Assembly (NCBI GenBank): GCA_023401045.1
Contig: JAEXEM010000181.1
Span: 1-5,650, forward strand
DNA length: 5,650 bases
Source: Actinomycetes bacterium
GTDB lineage: Bacteria > Actinomycetota > Actinomycetes > Actinomycetales > Cellulomonadaceae
Direction: 5' to 3'
This document shows positions 1 through 4,746 of this stretch, piece after piece (position 1 is the first letter of the stretch; the number at the start of each line of letters is the position of its first letter). Below the pieces are notes generated by a model, which made no database searches, was not told the origin of the DNA, and saw nothing but the letters and a program-made list of their open reading frames with translations. Made by a program: the position numbers and the translations under genes.

Positions 1-395
1 GAGTACGACTTCGGATCGCCGCGGCCGATGATCGAGACGATGTTGTAGTCGACGGCGATGTCGCCGTTGTCGATCAGCTTGGCGATGGTCGGGCCGTACG
101 TCTTCTCGAAGACGCCGCAGACCGGGCAGAGGAAGTCCTCGTAGATCGTCAGGGTGACCTTCGGGTCCTTGGTGCCGGGATTGGTGACGACGTTGCTGGC
201 CGCGATCTGGACGGCCTGGACCTTGTGCGGGTCGGCCTTGGGCTTGCCGTTCATGACGATGTACGCCACCAGGACCACGGCGAAGACGATGACAAGCGCG
301 GTCAGCCCGCCCTTGACCACCCAGTCCCGCTTCCGGTCCGCGGCCTTCAGGTCATAGCTGGCGTTCTTCGATGACTTCGACGATTTCGACGGCAC
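1..395 (-). CDS. DsbA-like membrane-anchored thiol-disulfide oxidoreductase (3' end outside window)
   Basis: Thioredoxin-fold protein expected to catalyse disulfide formation in proteins outside the cytoplasmic membrane. The first 131 residues are visible. A Lys/Ser-rich cytoplasmic N-terminus (1-28) is followed by one membrane anchor (about 29-48) and then an extracytoplasmic domain with the active site Cys90-Pro-Val-Cys93 in the context YEDFLCPVC. The stretch VTNPGT...YEDFLCPVCGVFE...YGPT closely resembles mycobacterial Rv2969c as I recall it, whose partner is the VKOR homologue Rv2968c. That partner would lie beyond the window edge. The start is GTG at 393-395, the only start codon after an in-frame TGA at 456-458. 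No Shine-Dalgarno is seen, but a -10 box at the right distance suggests leaderless translation. The protein is Lys-rich and prefers CTG for Leu, unlike the genes to its right, so it may come from a different lineage. Confidence 0.9.
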   Translation of the reverse strand, partial: MPSKSSKSSKNASYDLKAADRKRDWVVKGGLTALVIVFAVVLVAYIVMNGKPKADPHKVQAVQIAASNVVTNPGTKDPKVTLTIYEDFLCPVCGVFEKTYGPTIAKLIDNGDIAVDYNIVSIIGRGDPKSY

Positions 396-402
396 GGCGT
401 CA

Positions 403-408
403 AGGGTA
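403..408 (-). promoter_or_regulatory. Candidate -10 box for leaderless dsbA transcript
   Basis: On the minus strand TACCCT fits the actinobacterial TANNNT -10 pattern. Exactly 7 nt separate it from the GTG start of the DsbA gene, so transcription would begin at or next to the start codon. This agrees with the missing Shine-Dalgarno. No good -35 hexamer is visible. The whole gap between the upstream stop codon and this gene is 60 nt (396-455) and contains nothing else I can support. Confidence 0.5.
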
Positions 409-455
409 CCGACGCCTTCGCGAAAGCCTTGCCGAAGTCCGATGTAACCGTGCCC

Positions 456-575
456 TCAGCGGCTGAGGTGAGCCCGAAACGCGGAGATGAAGTCCGCAGT
501 CGCCGTCGCGCTGTCGCCGCCGAGCGGGAAAAAATTCGCGAACGCGTGGACGAGCGAGCCGTACCTGCGGTGATC
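456..575 (-). pseudogene. 3' fragment of a LipN/HSL-type alpha/beta-hydrolase esterase
   Basis: The last 39 residues of the lacI frame, up to the TGA at 456-458, do not resemble the end of a LacI repressor. They do resemble the C-terminus of hormone-sensitive-lipase-family esterases. HRRYGSLVHAF matches the family pattern RY.GLVHGF, which carries the catalytic His (Tyr-x-x-Leu-Val-His), and it is followed by a final amphipathic helix (ATADFISAFRAHLSR). Six of the 39 sense codons in 459-575 end in A or T, against 1 of 166 in 603-1100. In mycobacteria, as I recall, the esterase gene lipN (Rv2970c) directly precedes the DsbA-like gene Rv2969c on the same strand, which is the arrangement here. 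The nucleophile-elbow and oxyanion-hole parts are absent, so no esterase activity is expected. Identification rests on a short segment plus synteny. Confidence 0.65.
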
Positions 576-1229
576 GACCGGCACCCCGGCGGCGGCCAGC
601 GCCGCGGCGTACCCCTCGACCCGCAGCGCCGCGGAGCCGACCATCTCGCCCGGGTGCGCGCCGACGACGGCGATCCGCCGCCGGCCGAGGTCGAGCAGGT
701 GCTGCGTCGCGGCCCGCGCGGCCTCGACGTTGCTCATCGTCACGTGATCCGCCGGGCCCCCGAAGATCCGCTCGCCGAGCAGCACCATCGGGTAGTCGAC
801 GACGTCGAGCTCGGCGACGTCGTCCGGGCCGAGCGCGAGGGGCGAGTAGACGAGGCCGTCGGTGAACCGGCGGCGCTGGCCGCGCAGCACCTCGAGCTCG
901 CGCTCGCGCGACCCGCCCGTCTGCTCGACGACGACCGTGAGGCCGTGCTCCTCCGCCGCGCGGATGACCGAGTCCGCCAGCTCGGCGAAGTACGGCAGGG
1001 ACAGCTCGGGCACGGCGAGCCCCACGAGGCCGGTCCGCCCGCGGCGCAGGTTGCGGGCGGTGACGTTCACCCGGTAGCCGAGCTCGGCGATCGCCCGCTC
1101 GACACGCTCCCGGGTCGCGGCACGGACGTACGGGTGGCCGTTGACGACGTTCGACACCGTCTTGATCGACACACCCGCGCGGTCGGCGACGTCGTGCATC
1201 GTCACGTGGCCGTCAGGCCGTCGTGCCAC
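456..1229 (-). CDS. LacI-family transcriptional repressor, C-terminally replaced (chimeric ORF)
   Basis: The 257-residue frame begins as a standard LacI/GalR repressor, a DNA-binding regulator normally controlled by a sugar ligand. The DNA-binding domain spans about residues 11-58 (MHDVADRAGVSIKTVSNVVNG, with the recognition helix near 20-29). The hinge helix is ARNLRRG (58-64), and the periplasmic-binding-like domain begins at GLVGLAVPEL. The segment HVTMSNVEAARAATQHLL with GRRRIAVVGA is the usual dimer/ligand core. Family members are usually 330-345 residues. Here the LacI match ends near residue 218 (AALAAAGVPV) and an esterase-like tail follows, so about 110-120 residues of the effector domain are missing and the protein is unlikely to work normally. 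GTG at 1227-1229 was chosen because GGAGG (1238-1242) lies 8 nt upstream and the N-terminus then matches family length. No TANNNT motif exists between it and bS22. The regulated sugar system is not in the window. Confidence 0.85.
   Translation of the reverse strand: MARRPDGHVTMHDVADRAGVSIKTVSNVVNGHPYVRAATRERVERAIAELGYRVNVTARNLRRGRTGLVGLAVPELSLPYFAELADSVIRAAEEHGLTVVVEQTGGSRERELEVLRGQRRRFTDGLVYSPLALGPDDVAELDVVDYPMVLLGERIFGGPADHVTMSNVEAARAATQHLLDLGRRRIAVVGAHPGEMVGSAALRVEGYAAALAAAGVPVDHRRYGSLVHAFANFFPLGGDSATATADFISAFRAHLSR
576..602. other. Probable junction between two actinobacterial sequences
   Basis: The reading frame passes from LacI-like to esterase-like sequence through Ala-Ala-Gly-Val-Pro-Val. 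Both families commonly have a segment of this kind: in LacI proteins after the GY.AAL helix, in esterases before the RY.GLVHGF strand. Codon style changes across the same interval. The exact breakpoint cannot be placed inside the shared GC-rich segment. An assembly error or a homology-assisted recombination would both look like this. Confidence 0.6.
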
Positions 1230-1237
1230 CCGTGCTC

Positions 1238-1242
1238 CCTCC
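1238..1242 (-). promoter_or_regulatory. Ribosome binding site deciding the lacI start
   Basis: GGAGG within GGGAGGGAG on the minus strand, 8 nt before GTG 1227-1229. It favours this GTG over the ATG at 1299-1301, which would add 24 Arg/Pro-rich residues not typical of the family. Confidence 0.8.
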
Positions 1243-1280
1243 CGTCGCGCACCGGACCGCGACCCGGCGGTGCGGCACGG

Positions 1281-1300
1281 TGGCGACGGCCTCGTCGCCA
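1281..1300. repeat. Perfect inverted repeat in lacI leader
   Basis: Eight-base arms TGGCGACG and CGTCGCCA flank a 4-nt centre (GCCT), 52 nt upstream of the lacI start. It could be an RNA hairpin in a transcript running through from bS22, or an autoregulatory operator for the LacI protein. LacI operators are usually palindromes centred on CG, which this one is not. The role is undecided. Confidence 0.5.
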
Positions 1301-1326
1301 CGGGCCGGCGGCCCCGGGCACACGTC

Positions 1327-1350
1327 GGGCCCGGTCGTCCGACCGGGCCC
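1327..1350 (-). terminator. GC-rich hairpin downstream of bS22
   Basis: An 11-base inverted repeat (GGGCCCGGTCG / CGACCGGGCCC) with only 2 nt between the arms, so about a 10-bp stem with a 4-nt loop. It lies 34 nt after the bS22 stop. There is no U-tract, as is common for actinobacterial intrinsic terminators. With no promoter visible between it and lacI, it may act as a partial terminator that lowers lacI expression relative to bS22. Confidence 0.6.
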
Positions 1351-1384
1351 TGGGTGCACTGCGCGCCGACGAGCGGCGCTCAGC

Positions 1385-1483
1385 TCACTTCTTGTTACGA
1401 CGCTGGTGACGCGTCTTGCGGAGCAGCTTACGGTGCTTCTTCTTCGCCATGCGCTTGCGGCGCTTCTTGATGACGGAGCCCAT
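1385..1483 (-). CDS. Small ribosomal subunit protein bS22 (AURKAIP1/COX24-domain protein)
   Basis: A 32-residue, extremely basic protein beginning MGSVIKKRRKRMAKKKHRK and ending QRRNKK. It matches the actinobacterial AURKAIP1/COX24 family, including mycobacterial Rv0500B. In mycobacterial ribosome structures this is the extra small-subunit protein bS22, bound near the decoding region. Length equals that of the family (32-33 residues). The ATG at 1481-1483 has a GAGGA Shine-Dalgarno 4-5 nt upstream. It follows the small HTH gene on the same strand, the same order as Rv0500A-Rv0500B. A strong hairpin sits in its 5' leader and another after its stop. It is easily missed by gene callers because of its size, but identification is firm. 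Confidence 0.95.
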   Translation of the reverse strand: MGSVIKKRRKRMAKKKHRKLLRKTRHQRRNKK

Positions 1484-1504
1484 ACGGTCCTCACTCGTGT
1501 CCGG

Positions 1505-1526
1505 TCACGGCCCGGCAGGGCCGTGA
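1505..1526 (-). repeat. Hairpin in the 5' leader of bS22
   Basis: Perfect 9-base arms TCACGGCCC and GGGCCGTGA around a 4-nt loop. In the bS22 transcript the hairpin ends 21 nt before the ATG and about 12 nt before the Shine-Dalgarno. It could insulate or terminate the HTH transcript, stabilise the bS22 mRNA, or serve as a leader control element. There is no U-tract after it, and the sequence does not choose between these roles. Confidence 0.55.
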
Positions 1527-1592
1527 GTGGTGGTCGATCGACGCGGTGCGCGTCGCTCATCGCCCCACGCACATACGGAAGTCCGGGGGCCC

Positions 1593-1598
1593 ACCTTA
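1593..1598 (-). promoter_or_regulatory. Candidate -10 box for bS22 promoter
   Basis: TAAGGT on the minus strand fits the actinobacterial TANNNT -10 consensus and lies 109 nt upstream of the bS22 ATG, in the 165-nt gap after the HTH gene. The -35 is poor (TTCGCG with a 19-nt spacer). If used, transcription would start near 1586 and the leader would include the 1505-1526 hairpin. Other A/T-containing spots in this gap are less convincing. Confidence 0.35.
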
Positions 1599-1648
1599 CG
1601 CGATCGGGCGGCAGGACCGCGAACGCCCCCACCCCCGCGGCGCTCCCC

Positions 1649-1879
1649 TCAGGACGTCCGGCGGTGCTCGTCGAGGTGCTCGACGGTCGCCGACGACCGC
1701 AGGTAGGCGTCGAGCGCGTCCTGCGGCACCCGGAACGACCGCCCGACGCGGACCGCGGGCAGCTCACCGGCGTGGACGAGGCGGTAGACGGTCATCCGCG
1801 AGACGCGCATGAGGTCCGCCACCTCGTTGACGGTGAGGAACCGCACGCGGGCCTGCGGTCCGCCCTGCTCCCCGCTCAT
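1649..1879 (-). CDS. Small helix-turn-helix DNA-binding protein (excisionase/MerR-like, Rv0500A type)
   Basis: A 76-residue protein with a single winged-helix HTH of the excisionase/HTH_17 type. LTVNEVADLMRVSRMTVYRLVHAG covers residues 15-38 (helix-turn-helix), and LPAVRVGRSFRVP (40-52) is the wing, followed by a helix DALDAYLRSS. This is the widespread actinobacterial protein found next to bS22, represented by Rv0500A in M. tuberculosis. It is probably a transcription factor or nucleoid-type DNA-binding protein and not a phage excisionase, since no integrase, phage gene or attachment site is present. The start ATG 1877-1879 follows a perfect AGGAGG (1885-1890) with 5-nt spacing. A candidate promoter lies about 60 nt upstream. 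Its DNA targets cannot be read from the window. Confidence 0.9.
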   Translation of the reverse strand: MSGEQGGPQARVRFLTVNEVADLMRVSRMTVYRLVHAGELPAVRVGRSFRVPQDALDAYLRSSATVEHLDEHRRTS

Positions 1880-1940
1880 CCGGTCCTCCTGTGTCGGCCG
1901 GTGCGCCGGCGCCGTGCACCCGACCCGGATGCGTCCGTCC

Positions 1941-1970
1941 AGCGTAGTGGCGCACGTGACAGGTGGGAAA
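1941..1970 (-). promoter_or_regulatory. Candidate promoter for the HTH gene
   Basis: On the minus strand a -10-like TACGCT (1941-1946) lies 18 nt from a weak -35-like TTTCCC (1965-1970). Transcription would begin near 1934, giving a leader of about 55 nt before the ATG. It lies just downstream of the acuC terminator hairpins, where a new promoter is expected. The -10 fits the consensus; the -35 is weak. Confidence 0.4.
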
Positions 1971-1982
1971 GCCGGGACACCC

Positions 1983-2016
1983 GGGCGGAGCACCCGCCCC
2001 GCGACCCGCGGGTCGC
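1983..2016 (-). terminator. Tandem hairpins after acuC
   Basis: Two adjacent inverted repeats begin 14 nt past the acuC stop. The first is a perfect 16-base palindrome (GCGACCCG / CGGGTCGC, 2001-2016). The second has arms GGGCGG / CCGCCC around 5 nt (1983-1999). There is no U-tract. Their position between the acuC stop and the HTH promoter fits an actinobacterial-style terminator. Confidence 0.55.
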
Positions 2017-2030
2017 TCAGGAGACGGCGC

Positions 2031-3239
2031 TCAGTAGGCGTCGACGTGGAGACCGAGCGACGGGAACACCGCCGCGCGCGTCGCACGGACGGCACGGTCG
2101 ACCTCGTCGTCCGGGTCGTAGCCGCCGGACCAGGGCCGGAACGTCACCGGCGCGTGGTCCGTCATCCACGGCACGGCGTCCCGCCCGAAGCGCAGGCGCA
2201 CCGCGTCGAGCCACACCTGCGGGACCGGCGTCCCCGGGTCGACGGGCCGGTGCCCGGCGATCCCGAGGAGGTGGGTCCACGAGCGTGGCACGACGTCGAG
2301 CGTCGCGTAGCCCCCGCCACCGAGCGCGACCCACCGCCCCGCGCACACCTCGTGCGCGAGGTCGTGCAGCTGCTGGGCGACGGCGCGCTGCGCGTCGACC
2401 GAGACCCGCAGCGTCGCGAGCGGGTCGAGACGGTGGGTGTCGCAGCCGTGCTGGGTGACGAGCACCTCGGGCGCGAACTCGCGCAGCACCTCCGGCACGA
2501 CGGCGTCGATCGCACGCAGCCAGCCGGCGTCGTCGGTGCGCGACGGCAGCGCGACGTTGACCGAGGTGCCCTCGGCGTGCGGGCCGCCGGTCTCGGTCGG
2601 GAACCCCGTGCCCGGGAAGAGCGCGAGCCCCGTCTCGTGCACCGACACGGTGAGGACGCGCGGGTCGTCCCAGAACACGGCCTGCACCCCGTCGCCGTGG
2701 TGCGCGTCGATGTCGACGTACGCGACGCGCTGCGCGCCCTCCGCGAGCAGCGCGCGGATGGCGACCGCGGCGTCGTTGTAGACGCAGAAGCCGGAGGCCG
2801 CACCGGGCATCGCGTGGTGCAGCCCGCCGCCGACGTTGACCGCGTGCTCGGCCGTGCCGTGCCAGACCGCGAGCGCGCAGTCGACGGTCCCGGCGACGAC
2901 GCGGGCGGCCGCGTCGTGCATCTCGGCGAAGACCGGGTCGTCGCGGGTGCCGAGGCCGCGCGCGAGGTCGGGCACCCCGAGCTCGGCGGCGGCGTGCACC
3001 GCCGCGACGTACTCCGGCTCGTGGACGGTCGACAGCAGCGCGTCGGAGGCGGGCTTGGCGCCGACCACCTGGACACCCGGCGGGTCGAGCACACCGAGCT
3101 GGGCGGCGAGCGCGATCGTCAGGTCGATCCGGTCGGACGTCATGGGGTGGCCGACCCCGAAGTCGTACGAGAGGAGCTCGGTCGACCACACGACGCGCAG
3201 GCTCGCCGGGCCGGCCGGGTCCGCGTCGGTGGCCGTCAT
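2031..3239 (-). CDS. acuC: AcuC-type deacetylase (histone deacetylase fold)
   Basis: A 402-residue cytosolic Zn-dependent deacetylase of the HDAC/AcuC/AphA superfamily. In Bacillus, AcuC removes acetyl groups from lysines, notably reactivating acetyl-CoA synthetase. Motifs appear in family order: GHPMTSDR (30-37), the catalytic pair in GGGLHHAMPGAASGFCVYND (His141-His142), zinc ligands Asp178 and His180 in DIDAHHGDG, HETG.LFPGTG (201-212), third zinc ligand Asp267 in QHGCDTH, and the transition-state Tyr311 in GGGGY. All expected catalytic residues are present, so the enzyme should be active. Start ATG 3237-3239 is chosen because the domain begins shortly after it; a GGTGAG lies 3 nt upstream and GGTGGG further out, so the ribosome site is mediocre. 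The gene is divergent from ktrB across 133 nt. No acetoin or acsA genes are visible, so the substrate is inferred from family only; polyamine or other deacetylation is the main alternative. Confidence 0.9.
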   Translation of the reverse strand: MTATDADPAGPASLRVVWSTELLSYDFGVGHPMTSDRIDLTIALAAQLGVLDPPGVQVVGAKPASDALLSTVHEPEYVAAVHAAAELGVPDLARGLGTRDDPVFAEMHDAAARVVAGTVDCALAVWHGTAEHAVNVGGGLHHAMPGAASGFCVYNDAAVAIRALLAEGAQRVAYVDIDAHHGDGVQAVFWDDPRVLTVSVHETGLALFPGTGFPTETGGPHAEGTSVNVALPSRTDDAGWLRAIDAVVPEVLREFAPEVLVTQHGCDTHRLDPLATLRVSVDAQRAVAQQLHDLAHEVCAGRWVALGGGGYATLDVVPRSWTHLLGIAGHRPVDPGTPVPQVWLDAVRLRFGRDAVPWMTDHAPVTFRPWSGGYDPDDEVDRAVRATRAAVFPSLGLHVDAY

Positions 3240-3302
3240 GGGCTCACCGTCCCACCACCGGCCGGTCGTGTCGACCTCACGCCGCGTCGGTGCGCGCACG
3301 CC

Positions 3303-3345
3303 GCTCACCGCACGTGCCAGAGTGTGCGGTGCCAGAGTGGTGAGC
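3303..3345. promoter_or_regulatory. Repeat cluster in the acuC/ktrB divergent region
   Basis: GTGCCAGAGTG occurs twice, at 3314-3324 and 3329-3339, a 15-bp period. The first copy overlaps the loop of an inverted repeat ACCGCAC (3307-3313) / GTGCGGT (3324-3330). Wider arms GCTCACC (3303-3309) / GGTGAGC (3339-3345) enclose both. The cluster ends 28 nt before ktrB and about 64 nt from acuC. Such clustering in a 133-nt divergent gap suggests a regulator binding site or an RNA structure in the ktrB leader. No clear TANNNT -10 box is visible on either strand of 3240-3372, so the promoters themselves cannot be placed. Confidence 0.5.
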
Positions 3346-3372
3346 ACGGCTCGAGGGACTGCGGGAGGTGGG

Positions 3373-4746
3373 ATGGCGGCGGGGCCCGGCCTGCTCTGGC
3401 GCGCGCGCGAGTACGTCGACCACTCGGCACGGCAGTCCCCCGCCCGGTTGGCGCTCGGCGTGTTCGCCCTCGTCATCGCCCTCATGACGGTGCTGCTCTC
3501 GGCACCGTGGGCGACCGCGAGCGGGCGGCGCGCCCCGTTCGTCGACGCGCTGTTCACCGCGACCTCGGCGACGACCGTCACCGGCCTCGTCGTCGTCCCC
3601 ACCGGTGAGTACTGGTCGACGTGGGGGCTCGTCGTCATCCTCGTCGCCATCAAGATCGGCGGCCTCGGCGTCATGACGCTCGCGTCGCTGCTCGGCATGG
3701 CGGTGTCGCGGCGCATCGGGCTCACCCAGCGGCTGCTCGTCTCGTCCGAGACGAAGGTCACACGGCTCGGCGAGGTCGGCTCGCTCGTGCGGACGGTCAT
3801 CGTCACGTCGACGACGCTCGAGATCGCCATCGCGATCGTCCTGTTCCCGCGGCTCGTCCTGCACGAGGAGCACGTGGGGACGGCGGCGTGGCACGCGCTC
3901 TTCTACGCCATCTCGGCCTTCAACAACGCCGGGTTCGTGCCGACCCCCGAGGGGCTCGCCCCGTTCGTCTCCGACTGGTGGATGCTCCTGCCCATCATCG
4001 TCGGGGTGTTCATCGGCTCGCTGGGGTTCCCCGTCATCCTCAACGTCCTCAACCACCTGCGCTCGCCCCGCCGCTGGAACCTGCACTCGAAGCTGACGAT
4101 CACGACGAGCGCCGCGCTCGTCGTCTTCGGGTCCGTCGTCGTCGCGGCCTTCGAGTGGACGAACCCCGGCACGTTCCGCCCGCTCGACCCCGCCGGCACG
4201 CTGCTCGCCTCGCTCTTCGCCGGTGTCATGCCCCGGTCCGGGGGGTTCTCGACGGTCGACGTCGGCGAGATGCACGAGGGCACGTGGCTCATGCTCGACG
4301 CGCTCATGTTCGTCGGCGGCGGCTCGGCGTCGACCGCGGGCGGCATCAAGGTGACGACCCTTGCCGTCATGCTCCTCGCGATCGTCGCGGAGGGGCGCGG
4401 GGACCGCGACGTCGAGGCGTTCGGCCGGCGCATCTCGCGCGACACGCTGCAGGTCGCCATCGCGGTGGCGTTCGTCTCGGCGAGCATCGTCCTCGTCGCG
4501 ACGCTGCTGCTGCTCGCGATGACGGGACTCACCCTCGACCGCGTGCTGTTCGAGGTCATCTCGGCGTTCGCCACGTGCGGCCTGTCGACGGGCATCACCG
4601 CCGACCTGCCGACACCGGCGAAGCACGTCCTCGTCGTGCTCATGTTCATCGGCCGGACCGGCACGATGACGCTTGCGGCGGCCCTGGCGCTGCGCAACCG
4701 TCGTCGTGTCATCCGCTACCCGGAGGAGAGGCCCATCATTGGCTGA
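3373..4746 (+). CDS. ktrB: KtrB/TrkH-family K+ transporter pore subunit
   Basis: A 457-residue integral membrane protein that conducts K+ as a dimer controlled by a cytosolic RCK ring. It shows the four M1-P-M2 repeats of the TrkH/TrkG/KtrB superfamily. The selectivity-filter loops are TSATTVTGL (Gly71), ISAFNNAGF (Gly187), MPRSGGFST (Gly291) and ISAFATCGLSTG (Gly403). GGGSASTAGGIKVTT (315-329) and the GRTGTMTL segment (427-434) are further family signatures. The first membrane helix is about 25-45, with a short N-terminal tail. Length fits KtrB (about 440-460) better than TrkH (about 480). The start ATG 3373-3375 has GGAGG at 3364-3368, 4 nt upstream; the open frame runs further 5' but without membrane-protein character. 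The stop overlaps the start of ktrA by 8 nt. The Gly at every filter position suggests K+ selectivity with possible Na+ coupling, as in KtrAB. Confidence 0.95.
   Translation: MAAGPGLLWRAREYVDHSARQSPARLALGVFALVIALMTVLLSAPWATASGRRAPFVDALFTATSATTVTGLVVVPTGEYWSTWGLVVILVAIKIGGLGVMTLASLLGMAVSRRIGLTQRLLVSSETKVTRLGEVGSLVRTVIVTSTTLEIAIAIVLFPRLVLHEEHVGTAAWHALFYAISAFNNAGFVPTPEGLAPFVSDWWMLLPIIVGVFIGSLGFPVILNVLNHLRSPRRWNLHSKLTITTSAALVVFGSVVVAAFEWTNPGTFRPLDPAGTLLASLFAGVMPRSGGFSTVDVGEMHEGTWLMLDALMFVGGGSASTAGGIKVTTLAVMLLAIVAEGRGDRDVEAFGRRISRDTLQVAIAVAFVSASIVLVATLLLLAMTGLTLDRVLFEVISAFATCGLSTGITADLPTPAKHVLVVLMFIGRTGTMTLAAALALRNRRRVIRYPEERPIIG

Noticed and set aside
455..467. Small palindrome CTCAG-CGG-CTGAG over the stop codon of the lacI/esterase frame
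   Set aside because: A 5-bp stem is too weak for a terminator and lies within coding sequence.
1549..1578. Tiny upstream ORF (MCVGR) before bS22
   Set aside because: It is five codons long, with no ribosome site at normal spacing and only one Cys; chance is sufficient.
1649..1879. Phage excisionase or integrative element
   Set aside because: Despite the excisionase-type HTH, no integrase, attachment repeats or tRNA are present, and the bS22 neighbour marks it as the chromosomal Rv0500A-type gene.
429..2458. Long plus-strand open frames across the lacI, bS22 and HTH region
   Set aside because: They are antisense shadows caused by high GC: Arg/Pro/Ala-rich, no domain, while the minus-strand frames carry clear motifs and ribosome sites.
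3314..3339. Sigma-54-like TGGCAC elements on the minus strand of the repeats
   Set aside because: The paired -12 GC element is not at the right distance in a convincing form, and actinobacteria generally lack sigma-54.
3240..3372. c-di-AMP (ydaO-type) riboswitch ahead of ktrB
   Set aside because: Such riboswitches often precede K+ transport genes, but I could not recognise the conserved core here, and the divergent gap is short. An Infernal search would settle it.
1809..3608. 599-residue plus-strand frame opposite acuC
   Set aside because: Composition is an Arg/Val/Asp-rich mirror of the AcuC codons; AcuC has all its catalytic residues on the other strand.
3240..3830. N-terminal extension of the acuC frame upstream of ATG 3237-3239
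   Set aside because: The extension runs antisense through ktrB, has no family similarity, and AcuC normally starts near the chosen ATG.
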